NCBI GenBank assembly: GCA_050693895.1
Contig: JBOGWS010000019.1
Span: 1 to 64,000, forward strand
From: WHSV01 sp050693895
GTDB lineage: Bacteria > Actinomycetota > CADDZG01 > WHSQ01
Length of the DNA: 64,000 bases
Direction: 5' to 3'
The position numbers and the translations under genes are program-made. Below the pieces are notes generated by a model. It searched no databases, was not told the origin of the DNA, and worked only from the letters and a program-made list of their open reading frames with translations. Shown here in pieces: positions 1 to 8,499 of this stretch (position 1 is the first letter of the stretch; each line of letters begins with the position of its first letter).

Positions 1-35
1 GTAGGTATAGGTTCGGTCTCGATGAAAGGACTGGT

Positions 36-821
36 TTGAGTCGTTCCTATGTAGTGACTGGAGGAGGGCGGGGCGTTGGCCGCGCTCTTGTCGAGCGACT
101 CGTAGAAGACTCGGACGTCGTGGTCGCAATCGACGTCGACCCAGACGCACTGACCTGGACGAACGACCATCCGTCCGGCTCCCGAATGATTACCGTCGTC
201 GGAGACGCCTCAGACGAGGGGGTTGCGGAGAAAGCGGCCGACCTCGCACAGGAGGCGGGGCCGCTTGCCGGCTGGGTTAACAACGCCGCAGTGTTTCGCG
301 ACGCATCCATCCACTGGGCGTCGACGCACACAGTGCTGGAGCTCATCGGCCTGAACCTCAACCCCGTCGTGGTCGGGTGCGCGACCGCGATCCGGCGGTT
401 TCTCGCTGCGGGAACCGGTGGAGCAATCGTCAATGTCTCCTCGCACCAGGCGCAGCGGGCGGTTCCGGGGTGCATGACTTACGTGACCGCAAAGGCGGCG
501 ATCGAAGGTCTCACTCGCGCCCTAGCAGTTGAATACGGGTCACTTGGCATTCGAGTGAACGCCGTCGCTCTCGGTTCGATCAGCACCGAGCGTTACCAGG
601 CGTTCCTGGATCAGCAGGACCCGGCAACACTCGCGCAGATCGAGAAAGAGATGCGCCGGCTGCACCCGATCGGCCGGGCCGGACAGCCCGATGAGGTCGC
701 GGCGTCCGTCGCCCACCTGCTATCCGACGAAGCGAGCTTCATCACTGGCGCGACCGTCCCCGTCGACGGTGGGCGATCGGTTCTCGCGCGCGACCCCGAG
801 GCCCACAACCCCCCACCGTAA
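36..821 (+). CDS. SDR family NAD(P)-dependent oxidoreductase
   Basis: Classical short-chain dehydrogenase/reductase of 261 aa, the usual family length. The Rossmann cofactor motif TGGGRGVGRA is at the N-terminus, followed by VNNAAVF (the NNAG-like motif), the catalytic Ser in IVNVSS, the YVTAK Tyr-x-x-x-Lys pair near residue 150, and the closing GATVPVDGG typical of the FabG-like branch. It probably oxidises or reduces a hydroxyl/keto group in the cytoplasm; the substrate cannot be read from sequence. The start is a TTG preceded by AAAGGA five bases upstream, and no in-frame ATG fits the Rossmann start. It stands alone on the plus strand and converges with the VOC gene 17 bases away, so it is not part of the minus-strand sugar operon. 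Confidence 0.9.
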   Translation: MSRSYVVTGGGRGVGRALVERLVEDSDVVVAIDVDPDALTWTNDHPSGSRMITVVGDASDEGVAEKAADLAQEAGPLAGWVNNAAVFRDASIHWASTHTVLELIGLNLNPVVVGCATAIRRFLAAGTGGAIVNVSSHQAQRAVPGCMTYVTAKAAIEGLTRALAVEYGSLGIRVNAVALGSISTERYQAFLDQQDPATLAQIEKEMRRLHPIGRAGQPDEVAASVAHLLSDEASFITGATVPVDGGRSVLARDPEAHNPPP

Positions 822-837
822 ATCTACGAACGCTCGA

Positions 838-1215
838 TCAATCCAGCTCGATCACCGACAGGATGTTTCCCGCGGGATCTTTGAACCACGCGATGCCCGG
901 CCCCTCACCGCGGGCGATCCCGCGTTCATCCGTCTTGAGATCACCTTCGTCGTAGATCTCGAAACGCACTCCGCGCTCGGTTAGAGCATCAACGGCCTCA
1001 TCGATGCTGGCAACAGGAAAGTTCAAGATGGTGAACACCGCGGGAACGTGATCCGGCTTCGGATAGACCAACACGGCGGTATCGGCGTCGAGCTGCAGGG
1101 ACAATATGCCGTTCGACTCGGTCACCTCCAAGCCTAAGGTCTGCTCATAAAAGTCCTTGGCCTTAGGAATGTCGTCCGTGGAGAAACCACCGAACGGCTT
1201 TGCGTGCTTGAACAT
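838..1215 (-). CDS. VOC (glyoxalase/bleomycin resistance) family protein
   Basis: A 125-aa protein of the vicinal oxygen chelate fold, starting FKHAKPFGGFSTDDIPKAKD and containing the paired beta-alpha-beta-beta-beta arrangement, with WFKDPAGNILSVIE at the C-terminus (the usual 'F.DPDGN.l.l.E' end, where the Glu is a common metal ligand). I chose the ATG at 1215 rather than a longer start at 1251 because GGAGGCGAGG lies directly upstream and homologues begin at this methionine. The family includes glyoxalases, dioxygenases and antibiotic-binding proteins, so the precise role is open. It is a single-gene unit between the SDR and the GNAT gene. Confidence 0.85.
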   Translation of the reverse strand: MFKHAKPFGGFSTDDIPKAKDFYEQTLGLEVTESNGILSLQLDADTAVLVYPKPDHVPAVFTILNFPVASIDEAVDALTERGVRFEIYDEGDLKTDERGIARGEGPGIAWFKDPAGNILSVIELD

Positions 1216-1319
1216 TGCCTCGCCTCCAATTCCAGTTGCAAAGAGGGCCACCGGCCCGCTCGGATGTTCCCACTAGTGCCGAGAGTAGACCCTTCCAAAC
1301 CCAAGAGCCGAGGCGCGGG

Positions 1320-1883
1320 TCACACGTTCTGCTGCTGCCATTCGGTCTTGCTCAGGGCGTATTCGACATCGCCCTCTTCCGAGCCCTCGATTATCTCCGG
1401 CCAGTCCTGGAAGAAGGTCCGCACGAATCTCAGGCCGGCTTTCTCCATCACTCGCCGGGAAGCCATGTTGACCGTCATCGTCGACGCGACCACGCGCTGA
1501 ACTTCGAACTCGGTGAAGCCCTTCTGAATAAGAGCCCGCGATCCCTCGGTGGCGAACCCCTTGCCCCAAGCCGACCTCCGGAGTCGGTACCCGAGCTCCG
1601 GGTCGTGGGGGCCGCCTTCGTCCGGCCTGAAGTGAAACCAGCCCAGGAACTCACCGGTCGACTTCTCTATGGCTGCCCAGAAACCGTAGCCATCGAAACG
1701 CTCGTAGTACTGCAGGAACCAGGGCAGGACGTCGTTCTGAATCTCCTCACGAGAGGTTGGCTGACCGCCGTTGATGAAACGCATGACTTCGGGATCACCG
1801 TCGAGGTCGACCAGGTTGTCGACATCGGCCATTGTGAAACGACGCAGAAGCAGCCTCTCGGTCTCCAGAAAGACCGTGGTCAT
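1320..1883 (-). CDS. GNAT family N-acetyltransferase (RimJ/RimL-like)
   Basis: A 187-aa acetyltransferase opening with TERLLLRRFTMADVDNL, the standard start of the RimJ/RimL branch (Acetyltransf_3). The acetyl-CoA-binding segment is visible as ELGYRLRRSAWGKGFATEG, in which R-x-x-x-G-K/A-G-F-A-T-E is the pyrophosphate-binding loop, followed by ASRRVMEKAGLRF, the conserved 'N.aS.rv.EK.Gf' element. Family members acetylate protein N-termini, antibiotics or small amines; the substrate here is unknown. It begins at an ATG at 1883 and lies about 50 bases beyond the end of the sugar-catabolic operon on the same strand, with no obvious functional link. Confidence 0.88.
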   Translation of the reverse strand: MTTVFLETERLLLRRFTMADVDNLVDLDGDPEVMRFINGGQPTSREEIQNDVLPWFLQYYERFDGYGFWAAIEKSTGEFLGWFHFRPDEGGPHDPELGYRLRRSAWGKGFATEGSRALIQKGFTEFEVQRVVASTMTVNMASRRVMEKAGLRFVRTFFQDWPEIIEGSEEGDVEYALSKTEWQQQNV

Positions 1884-1933
1884 TCGAGTCTCCTCTATGC
1901 ACGAGGTAGAACAAGCCTAGAGTTCGAAGTCAA

Positions 1934-2758
1934 TCAGACGTACTCGGAAAAGCGACCAACCACCGCGCCGAGAACCTCATCCCCGGATCGGCCCCACAGG
2001 TCGCGGTTGATGATCTCGACCTCGATCGGCCCCCGATATCCAGCAGCTTCGACCGCTGCGCGAATCCGACGGAGTTCGATGACGCCGTCTCCCATCAAGC
2101 CGCGCCCGGCCAAGAGTTCCTCCGTCGGGATCGTCCAGTCCGAGACGTGAAACCCGAGGATGCGTCCGGCCGCGCGCTCGATCTCATCGTAGAGACTTGG
2201 GTCCCACCACACGTGATACACGTCGACGATCACGCCGACTTCGGCGCTCGAGAAGTTCGATGCCATTTCGTTGGCTTGCCCCAAAGTGACCACCACCGAA
2301 CGATCGGCTGCGAACATCGGATGGAGCGGTTCGATGCCCAGCCGCACTCCCGCGGCGCGAGCATGCGGAACGAGCTCGGCGATCCCGTCGACGACCATAC
2401 GGCGCGCGGTTTCGATGTCCTTGTCGATGGAAGGCCCGCAAACCAAGACGAGGACATCGGTGCCGAGCTCGGCAGCCTCGTCGACCGCTCGGCGATTGTC
2501 GTCGTGCCGGCCTGAGACCTCGTGTTCGGGTGCGGGAAAGAAACCACCGCGACAGTAGCTCGATACCCTCAGGCCAGAATCGCTCACCATGCGCGCCGCC
2601 TTGTCGATCCCAACCTCCTGTACTTTGTGGCGCCACGGTCCGATCCAACCGATGCCCGCTCGACCGCATCCCTCGATGACCTCCTCCAGACTCCACTGGT
2701 CAACGGTGACCTGATTGAGGCTGAGGCGATCGATGTCCGCCGGACGGAAGTCGGGCAC
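1934..2758 (-). CDS. Xylose isomerase-like TIM-barrel sugar epimerase/isomerase (AP endonuclease family 2)
   Basis: A 274-aa protein of the AP_endonuc_2 / sugar phosphate isomerase-epimerase family (IolE, IolI, hydroxypyruvate isomerase and 3-keto-sugar epimerase relatives). Likely metal ligands fall in the usual places: Glu in RLGIEPLHP, Asp in GVIVDVYHVWWDP, His in ILGFHVSDW and Glu in PIEVEIIN. The start is a GTG at 2758 that immediately follows the TGA of the DUF993 gene, so the two are translationally coupled. It is the last gene of the lacI-liv-oxidoreductase-DUF993 operon, and its partners imply work on a cyclic or keto-sugar intermediate. The exact substrate is not deducible. Confidence 0.85.
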   Translation of the reverse strand: MPDFRPADIDRLSLNQVTVDQWSLEEVIEGCGRAGIGWIGPWRHKVQEVGIDKAARMVSDSGLRVSSYCRGGFFPAPEHEVSGRHDDNRRAVDEAAELGTDVLVLVCGPSIDKDIETARRMVVDGIAELVPHARAAGVRLGIEPLHPMFAADRSVVVTLGQANEMASNFSSAEVGVIVDVYHVWWDPSLYDEIERAAGRILGFHVSDWTIPTEELLAGRGLMGDGVIELRRIRAAVEAAGYRGPIEVEIINRDLWGRSGDEVLGAVVGRFSEYV

Positions 2759-3925
2759 TCAGTCGACTCCTGCCGTGGTTAGAAACGCCTGCATGCGCTT
2801 GCCGGCCATTTCCGGATCGCGAAGCAGGCCCGCTTGGTCGGCCAGGACGAACGTCTCGGTCAGGTGAACGACCGAGCGCGCGCTCTCGAGACCCGCCAGC
2901 ATCCTGAAGTGCGATTGATGTCCGTTGAGGTAAGCGAGAAAAATTAGACCCGTCTTGTAGAAACGCGTGGGGGCCGAGAAAACGTGGCGTGCCAGGGGAA
3001 CCGTGGAAGCAAGCGTTTTCTCGAATACCTCGCCGTCGCCCTCATCGAGCGCGCGCAGCGCAACTGCTGCCACCGGCGCGATCGCGTCGAGGATTCCCAG
3101 CAGCGCGTGGCTGTGGTGGCGATCGTCGCCCCGAATCAGCTCGACGTAGTTGAAATCGTCGCCCGTGTACACCCGCACACCCTCGGGGAGGCGTTCCCTG
3201 AGCCCGATCTCGAGCTGCTTGTCGAGCAGCGAGACCTTCACCCCCTCGATTTTCGATGCATGGGCTTCGACCAGGGCCACGAACGTCTCGGTCGCCACTG
3301 CAAGATCTCCGGGCCCCCAATACCCTGACAGGGCGGGGTCGAACGCTTCGCCGAGCCAGTGCAACGTGGCCGGGCGAGTTAGTTGCGACAGCACCTTGTC
3401 GTAGACGGCAAGGTAGTCGTCCGGTCCCTGGGCCGAGCGCGCCAGAGCGCGGCTCGCCATGAGAACGACCCGACCGCCAGCCGACTCGACGTATCCGCAT
3501 TGCTCCTCGTATGCAGCGATGACCTCGTCAAGCGTTGCTGTGGTGGGATCGAGTTGGTCGGTTCCCGCTCCACATGCGATCGCATCGCTCCGGTCGGGGG
3601 AAGCAGCGAGCGAGCGACCGATGAGTTCGCGGGCGGCCTCCCAGGTGAGTCCCATCCCCCGTTGCGCGGTATCCATCCCCTCGGCAACGCCGAACCCCAT
3701 CGACCATAGATATGACCGGTAGGCAAGCGTTGCGTCCCAATCCACATCAGGGAAGGCAGACGAAGCCGACGCTCGCAGTGGATCGCACACCACATGAACG
3801 GCCGCATAGACAACGCGAGACTTGAATGCGCGGCCATCCTTCAGTGGCTCGAAGGGTGTGCCGCTGAGTTCGTATCGCTCAAGCGATCCGTCCACCTTGG
3901 GCAGCAAGAGATTACCGGCCGTCAC
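2759..3925 (-). CDS. DUF993 family protein (dihydrodipicolinate synthase-like TIM barrel)
   Basis: A 388-aa protein matching the DUF993 family, which is often labelled dihydrodipicolinate synthase family and is usually about 380-390 aa. Recognisable segments are SRVVYAAVHVVCDP near residue 37, YRSYLWSMGFGVAEGMDTAQ near residue 70, and a C-terminal THFRM-like stretch, here GHQSHFRMLAG. Members are recurrently found with Gfo/Idh/MocA oxidoreductases and AP_endonuc_2 epimerases in carbohydrate gene clusters, as here, and are presumed lyases or aldolases acting on an oxidised sugar. Its ATG overlaps the TGA of the upstream oxidoreductase and its own stop abuts the downstream GTG, so all three enzymes should be made together. 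The function is inferred only from fold and context. Confidence 0.8.
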   Translation of the reverse strand: MTAGNLLLPKVDGSLERYELSGTPFEPLKDGRAFKSRVVYAAVHVVCDPLRASASSAFPDVDWDATLAYRSYLWSMGFGVAEGMDTAQRGMGLTWEAARELIGRSLAASPDRSDAIACGAGTDQLDPTTATLDEVIAAYEEQCGYVESAGGRVVLMASRALARSAQGPDDYLAVYDKVLSQLTRPATLHWLGEAFDPALSGYWGPGDLAVATETFVALVEAHASKIEGVKVSLLDKQLEIGLRERLPEGVRVYTGDDFNYVELIRGDDRHHSHALLGILDAIAPVAAVALRALDEGDGEVFEKTLASTVPLARHVFSAPTRFYKTGLIFLAYLNGHQSHFRMLAGLESARSVVHLTETFVLADQAGLLRDPEMAGKRMQAFLTTAGVD

Positions 3926-5079
3926 CTCTGCAGCTCCAGCTCCTCAACGCTCACCCAGCAGCCGTCCCTCCACGACGTGAGAGCAAGATCAACAAGTTGC
4001 ATGCCGCGCGCGGCCTGGAGCAGGTCCCAGGGAAAAGGTGAATCCTCTACGACGTGCGCAATGAAACTCGTCCACTGTTCCTTGAATCCGTTTTCGTAGT
4101 TGAACGAGTCTGGAACGTCCGTCCAGCCGGAACGAAAGTCGATCGGGTTGGGGAGGTCTGGATTCCAGCTCGCCGGTGCGGTCTGCTCGGCCGATTGGGT
4201 CTTGCATCCACGAAGGCCAGCCACAGCGCTCCCCTCAGTCCCATCGACCTGCAGCATCAACAGCTCATCTCGGTACACGCGTGTGCACCATGAGGAGTTC
4301 ATCTGCGCGAGAACTCCGTTGGCAAGTCGAAAGGTCGCGTAGGCCGCATCGTCGGCCGTAGCCTCATAGTCTTGACCGTTCTCGTCGACGCGTCTCTCGA
4401 TATGCGTTGCCCCTGTACAGATAAGGGAGTCGATGGGACCGAAGAGACCGCTGAGGACGTAGTGCCAGTGCGGGAACATGTCGAGAATGATTCCGCCGCC
4501 GTCCTCGCGCCGGTAGTTCCACGACGGCCGCTGAGGCTCCCGATCGTGACCCTCGAAGACCCAATAGCCGAAGTCGCCTTTGACGGACAGGATGCGTCCA
4601 AAGAATTCGGATTCGATTAGCTTGCGCAACTTGACGAGCCCGGGAAGGAAGAGCTTGTCCTGCACGACGCCCGACTTGGCCCCCAGCTTGACAGCGAGGC
4701 GCGCGAGGTCGATCGCGGTGTTCGCGTCTTCAGCGAGAGGCTTCTCGCAATACACATGCTTGCCGGCCTCGAGCGCGGCTCGGACGGCGTCGGCCCGCAA
4801 CGACGTGATCTGAGCGTCGAAGTACACCGGATACTCGGTATTCTCAAGAGCGCTTTCAAGGTTCGTCGTAAAGTTCTCAAGCCCCACCTCGAGCGCCAGC
4901 GACTCGAGCTTCTCGGAGTTGCGGCCGACGAGAAGTGGATCCGGCTGCACGAACGATCCATCGCTCAGGGCTACGCCCCCCTGGTCACGGATGGCGAGGA
5001 TCGACCGAAGCAGGTGTTGGTTCTTGCCCATGCGCCCGGTCACGCCGTTCATGATGATGCCCAGCCTCCGTGCCGTCAC
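3922..5079 (-). CDS. Gfo/Idh/MocA family oxidoreductase
   Basis: A 385-aa NAD(P)-dependent sugar oxidoreductase. An N-terminal Rossmann domain begins LGIIMNGVTGRMGKNQH (G-x-x-G-x-x-G form). The catalytic EKP-like motif is HVYCEKPLAED, where the Lys is the cofactor and substrate residue, and the C-terminal GFO_IDH_MocA_C-like region holds DMFPHWHYVLSGLFG with the conserved His pair. The protein overlaps livF upstream and the DUF993 gene downstream by four bases each. Enzymes of this family oxidise sugars such as inositol, glucose or 3-keto-glycoside precursors. In this operon it most likely performs the first oxidation of the imported substrate, but the identity of that substrate is unknown. 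Confidence 0.88.
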   Translation of the reverse strand: MTARRLGIIMNGVTGRMGKNQHLLRSILAIRDQGGVALSDGSFVQPDPLLVGRNSEKLESLALEVGLENFTTNLESALENTEYPVYFDAQITSLRADAVRAALEAGKHVYCEKPLAEDANTAIDLARLAVKLGAKSGVVQDKLFLPGLVKLRKLIESEFFGRILSVKGDFGYWVFEGHDREPQRPSWNYRREDGGGIILDMFPHWHYVLSGLFGPIDSLICTGATHIERRVDENGQDYEATADDAAYATFRLANGVLAQMNSSWCTRVYRDELLMLQVDGTEGSAVAGLRGCKTQSAEQTAPASWNPDLPNPIDFRSGWTDVPDSFNYENGFKEQWTSFIAHVVEDSPFPWDLLQAARGMQLVDLALTSWRDGCWVSVEELELQR

Positions 5080-5864
5080 TCAGGCCCCTTTCCGTCGACG
5101 ACCTGTCCCCGCCCTGATGCAGCTCCGTCATCGGCAGGATCGTCCGCGCTCTTTGGCGCACCGCCGAGATACAGGGAGCCCAACTCGGGATCATCGAGCA
5201 ACTCTCTCGCCGAACCCTCTATGCGAACGCGCCCAAGGTCGAGCACGCAGCCTCGATCCGCCATTCCGAGCGCGCTGCGCGCGTTCTGTTCAACCAAAAG
5301 CACGGCCTTGCCCAGGTCCCTAAGGCGTCCAATCTCCTCGAACACCGTTGCCATTGAGCGCGGCTCGAGGCCACAAGACGGCTCATCGAGCAGCAGCACG
5401 TCTGGATCGAGCATCATCGAGCGACCGAACTCAACCATCTTCTGTTGACCCCCCGACAGCAGGCCTGCCGGTGTCTTCCACCTTTCCGCGATCACGGGGA
5501 AATGATCTCGAACTGTGGCTTCACGTTCCTCCAGGAGCTTCCTGTCCTTGAGCGTGTAGCCGCCCATTCTCACGTTCTCGGCGACGGTCATCTCGGGAAA
5601 GACGCTGTGGCCCTGAAGGACGTGACTCATCCCCTGCCTCAACAGCTTGTGTGGTGGCATTCCAGAGACATCGCGATCCCTGAGGATGACCGCGCCCGAT
5701 CGAGGACGGAGCAGGCCGCTCGCAACGCGCAGAACCGTCGACTTCCCCGCCCCGTTGGGTCCGATCAAGCACGCGATCTCTCCCGCCCGAACCTCGATCG
5801 ATATTCCGCGCAGGACCAGGGCCGCGTGGCCATAGCCCGCCTCGAGGTCCTTCAACTGCAGCAT
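5076..5864 (-). CDS. livF: Branched-chain amino acid-type ABC transporter ATP-binding protein LivF
   Basis: A 262-aa ABC ATPase of the LivF class, beginning LQLKDLEAGYGHAALVL. It has Walker A GPNGAGKST, a Q-loop region MSHVLQGHSVFPEMTVAENV, the signature LLSGGQQKMVEFGRSMM and Walker B DVLLLDEPSCGLEP. I place the start at the ATG at 5864 (GGTGG upstream), not at longer in-frame positions to 5948 that would run back into livG and add a basic non-homologous tail. It partners with LivG on the inner face of the permeases LivH and LivM encoded just upstream. It is the last transporter gene and overlaps the sugar oxidoreductase by four bases. Confidence 0.92.
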   Translation of the reverse strand: MLQLKDLEAGYGHAALVLRGISIEVRAGEIACLIGPNGAGKSTVLRVASGLLRPRSGAVILRDRDVSGMPPHKLLRQGMSHVLQGHSVFPEMTVAENVRMGGYTLKDRKLLEEREATVRDHFPVIAERWKTPAGLLSGGQQKMVEFGRSMMLDPDVLLLDEPSCGLEPRSMATVFEEIGRLRDLGKAVLLVEQNARSALGMADRGCVLDLGRVRIEGSARELLDDPELGSLYLGGAPKSADDPADDGAASGRGQVVDGKGPE

Positions 5865-5868
5865 CGCG

Positions 5869-6600
5869 TCACCCACCGAGGTACGCCTCCAGAACGCGCT
5901 GGTTCGTACGGATCTCCTCTGGGGTCCCAACGGCCACGGGAGCTCCACGGTCGAACACGACGATGTGATCGCACAGACTCATGACCATCTCCATGTTGTG
6001 CTCGACAACCAGAAAGGTCTTGCCCTCGGTGTTCAGTTCCCGAACGAGCGTCGAGATCCGTTCCACCATCACCGGGTTGACTCCGCCCGCAGGTTCATCG
6101 AGCAGGATTAGCTCTGGGTCGCCCATCAGCAACCCTGCGATCTCAAGCAGCTTCTGCTGTCCGTACGAGAGGTCGCGCGCTTCCGTGTCCTTAAGGTGCT
6201 CGATGCCGACCCTCGTGAGCCACATCTCCGCGCGCTCGACATCGTCGCCCCGAACGGCATTCGCCGCGAGCTCGCGAGCGCTTCGTCGTCGAACCGCGAC
6301 CAACATATTCTGCATCACCGTCATGCGGGGAAACAGGCGCGTAACCTGGAACGTTCGTCCAATACCTGCGAGCGCGACCTGATGGGGCCTGACCCCAGCA
6401 AGATTACGGTCCTTGAACGTGATGACTCCGTCGTCGGGGCGGATCATTCCGGTGACCAGATTGAAGAAGGTGGTTTTGCCGCAACCGTTAGGTCCGATGA
6501 GCCCGTTGACCCGGCCCTCCCTTATCTCGACACTGGCCCGGTCGACGGCGACGACACCGCCGAACGAGCGGCTCAGTTCCTTCGTAGCGAAGTAGGTCAT
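5869..6600 (-). CDS. livG: Branched-chain amino acid-type ABC transporter ATP-binding protein LivG
   Basis: A 243-aa ABC ATPase of the LivG class. Walker A is GPNGCGKTTFFN, with Cys in place of the usual Ala. The LivG-specific Q-loop is GIGRTFQVTRLFPRMTVMQN, the signature DLSYGQQKLLEIAGLLM and Walker B ELILLDEPAGGVNPV, and the BCA_ABC_TP_C-type end reads GTPEEIRTNQRVLEAYLGG. Its ATG overlaps the end of livM, and livF follows four bases after its stop. With LivF it powers import by the LivHM permease pair. The substrate of this copy is unlikely to be a branched-chain amino acid, because the operon encodes sugar-type enzymes. Confidence 0.93.
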   Translation of the reverse strand: MTYFATKELSRSFGGVVAVDRASVEIREGRVNGLIGPNGCGKTTFFNLVTGMIRPDDGVITFKDRNLAGVRPHQVALAGIGRTFQVTRLFPRMTVMQNMLVAVRRRSARELAANAVRGDDVERAEMWLTRVGIEHLKDTEARDLSYGQQKLLEIAGLLMGDPELILLDEPAGGVNPVMVERISTLVRELNTEGKTFLVVEHNMEMVMSLCDHIVVFDRGAPVAVGTPEEIRTNQRVLEAYLGG

Positions 6601-7649
6601 GACGCGGCCTTGGTCGGTTCCGACGGCGGCGCCGATTCCGTGGGCGACTCACGGATGCTGGGCGCGGGCGCCCGCAGGCGCTTGATGACCGATTCGACCG
6701 CGGGAATGATCCCCTGGGGCATCAAAACCACGACGATGCCGAGCAGCAGACCCGTGGCCATAAGGTGGAGTTGAGAGGCACCGTACTGCGCGAGGAAGTA
6801 CTCGCTCGAGGGGACGATGATCAGCGCCCCGAGCATCGGCCCGAAGATGGATCGAACTCCACCGAAGAGAGCTATCAGGATCATATTCAGGCCGATGCCG
6901 ACGTCGAATACGAATGTTGGATCGATGTACGAGAACCAGTACGCGTAGATGCCTCCGCCGATTCCTACGAAGGATGCACTGGCGATGAACGCCGTCAACT
7001 TGTAGATGTCCGTGTTAACCCCGAGCATCTCGGCCTTGTCCTCGTCCTCCCGAATAGCGATCAGCCCCATCCCGAAGCGGGAGCGCGAGATCCACCAAGT
7101 GACCAGGAAGACGACCGCCAGAAGAATCAGGAACGCGAAGTAAAAGGGGATGTGCACCTCTTCGCGCTCGAAGCCCTCCAGGCGAGGCAGGCTGAGTCCC
7201 GTCATGCCGCCCGTCAGTCCTCGCCACGCCTGCGCCAGCAGCAGAGTGATGTAAACAAGTGCGAGTGTCACGATGACGAAGCTCGCGTTGCGAGTACGAA
7301 GGGCGAGGTATCCGATGGGCACGGCGAGCAGAGCAACGAATAGACCGGCGACCACCACCATGGCGAAGGGAGGCAGGTCCAAGCGCGTCACGGTGACGCC
7401 CGTGAAGTACGCCCCCAGGCCGAAGAACGCCGAGTGTCCCAGCGACACGTAGCCGGTAAACCCGCCCATGATGTTCCATGACATCGCAAGCGCCATGGAC
7501 ATCACAGTCATCGTGCCGACGAAGCGGTAGTAGGGGTTGGTCGCCAGCCATGGATAGGAGACCGCAAGGAGCACGACGACCGCGGCGATCAGCCCAATCA
7601 GCGTGCGACGTCTAGAAGCGCTCTGCAAGGTGACCTCCGAACAGACCAT
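6597..7649 (-). CDS. livM: Branched-chain amino acid-type ABC transporter permease LivM
   Basis: A permease of 350 aa or slightly less, with about nine hydrophobic segments, starting RRRTLIGLIAAVVVLLAVSY. The LivM hallmark GYVSLGHSAFFGLGAYFTG is present, and the cytoplasmic loop SRFGMGLIAIREDEDKAEMLG is the EAA-like loop that contacts the ATPases. Two starts are credible: the ATG at 7649 (GAGG four bases before) and a TTG at 7628 (GGAGG five bases before); both overlap the end of livH. The Ser/Thr/Pro-rich C-terminal tail (about 25 aa) extends past the last membrane segment. It forms the membrane channel with LivH. Confidence 0.92.
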   Translation of the reverse strand: MVCSEVTLQSASRRRTLIGLIAAVVVLLAVSYPWLATNPYYRFVGTMTVMSMALAMSWNIMGGFTGYVSLGHSAFFGLGAYFTGVTVTRLDLPPFAMVVVAGLFVALLAVPIGYLALRTRNASFVIVTLALVYITLLLAQAWRGLTGGMTGLSLPRLEGFEREEVHIPFYFAFLILLAVVFLVTWWISRSRFGMGLIAIREDEDKAEMLGVNTDIYKLTAFIASASFVGIGGGIYAYWFSYIDPTFVFDVGIGLNMILIALFGGVRSIFGPMLGALIIVPSSEYFLAQYGASQLHLMATGLLLGIVVVLMPQGIIPAVESVIKRLRAPAPSIRESPTESAPPSEPTKAAS

Positions 7650-8496
7650 GCGGCCTCAGCGCGAGCGTCATGAACAACACGATGAAGAAGATCATCGACG
7701 CCCAGGTCGCGTCCATGGACACGAGCACCAGTGATTCCACGACTCCCATGGCGACGGCTGCGATGGCAGCGCCGCCCACACTCCCGAGGCCTCCGAGGAC
7801 AATGATCGCCATTAGACGACCGATCCACGCATAGTGCGACGCGGGAAAGAACGGCACCAGAATGGCGAGTATTGCTCCTCCGATTGCCGCGGTGGCAAGG
7901 CCGAGACCGAAACCGATGGCGCTAACGTTCTGCTCGTTCACGCCGACCAAGCGAGCCGCGGCCGGATGCTGGATGGTCGCCCGAAGCGCCTGCCCATAGC
8001 GGCTGTAGCGCAGCATGGCGAACAGCAGAGCCAAAGTCGTGGCTGCCAACAGGAAGCCCAGCGTGCGATCGATCGGCAGCCGGACGACTCCGAAATTGAT
8101 TGCCTCCTGTCCGTAGGCCACATTGATCGAACGATGCGACGAGGTCCACAGGAGACCGATGCCACCCTCGATCACGATCGCAATCGCGAAGGTCAACAAC
8201 ACCGACATCATCGTTTTGTTCTCTTTCAAGCGACTCAGCAACAGGTGCTGGACAAGCACACCGAGCACGAAAAAGAGCGGAGCCGTGATTGCGACCGTTA
8301 GCAGGGGGTCGATTCCCAGATTGTTGGAAATGAAGTAGGTCAGATATGCCGCGAGGATGATGAACGCCGCGTGCGAGATGTGCACGATCTTCATCACGCC
8401 GAAGATCAGAGTCAACCCCGATGCCAGGAGTGCGTAAACCCCTCCTGTCAGAACGCCGACGGCGCCGGCCTGGACCAGCAGGTCAAGAGACGGCAT
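7612..8496 (-). CDS. livH: Branched-chain amino acid-type ABC transporter permease LivH
   Basis: A 294-aa permease of the LivH class. The N-terminal segment VGVLTGGVYALLASGLTLIF is diagnostic for the family, and the loop RYSRYGQALRATIQHPAAAR with LVGVNEQNVSAIGFGLGLA is the conserved ATPase-contact region. About eight hydrophobic segments are visible. It is encoded three bases after the stop of the binding-protein gene and overlaps livM by 38 bases (or 17 if livM starts at 7628). It pairs with LivM in the membrane. The C-terminus ends HGLFGGHLAERF, a common LivH ending. Confidence 0.92.
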   Translation of the reverse strand: MPSLDLLVQAGAVGVLTGGVYALLASGLTLIFGVMKIVHISHAAFIILAAYLTYFISNNLGIDPLLTVAITAPLFFVLGVLVQHLLLSRLKENKTMMSVLLTFAIAIVIEGGIGLLWTSSHRSINVAYGQEAINFGVVRLPIDRTLGFLLAATTLALLFAMLRYSRYGQALRATIQHPAAARLVGVNEQNVSAIGFGLGLATAAIGGAILAILVPFFPASHYAWIGRLMAIIVLGGLGSVGGAAIAAVAMGVVESLVLVSMDATWASMIFFIVLFMTLALRPHGLFGGHLAERF

Positions 8497-8499
8497 CGG

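Noticed and set aside
2184..2696. Several long overlapping frames in the sugar operon
   Set aside because: They are Arg-rich out-of-frame shadows of the isomerase gene, as expected in high-GC DNA.
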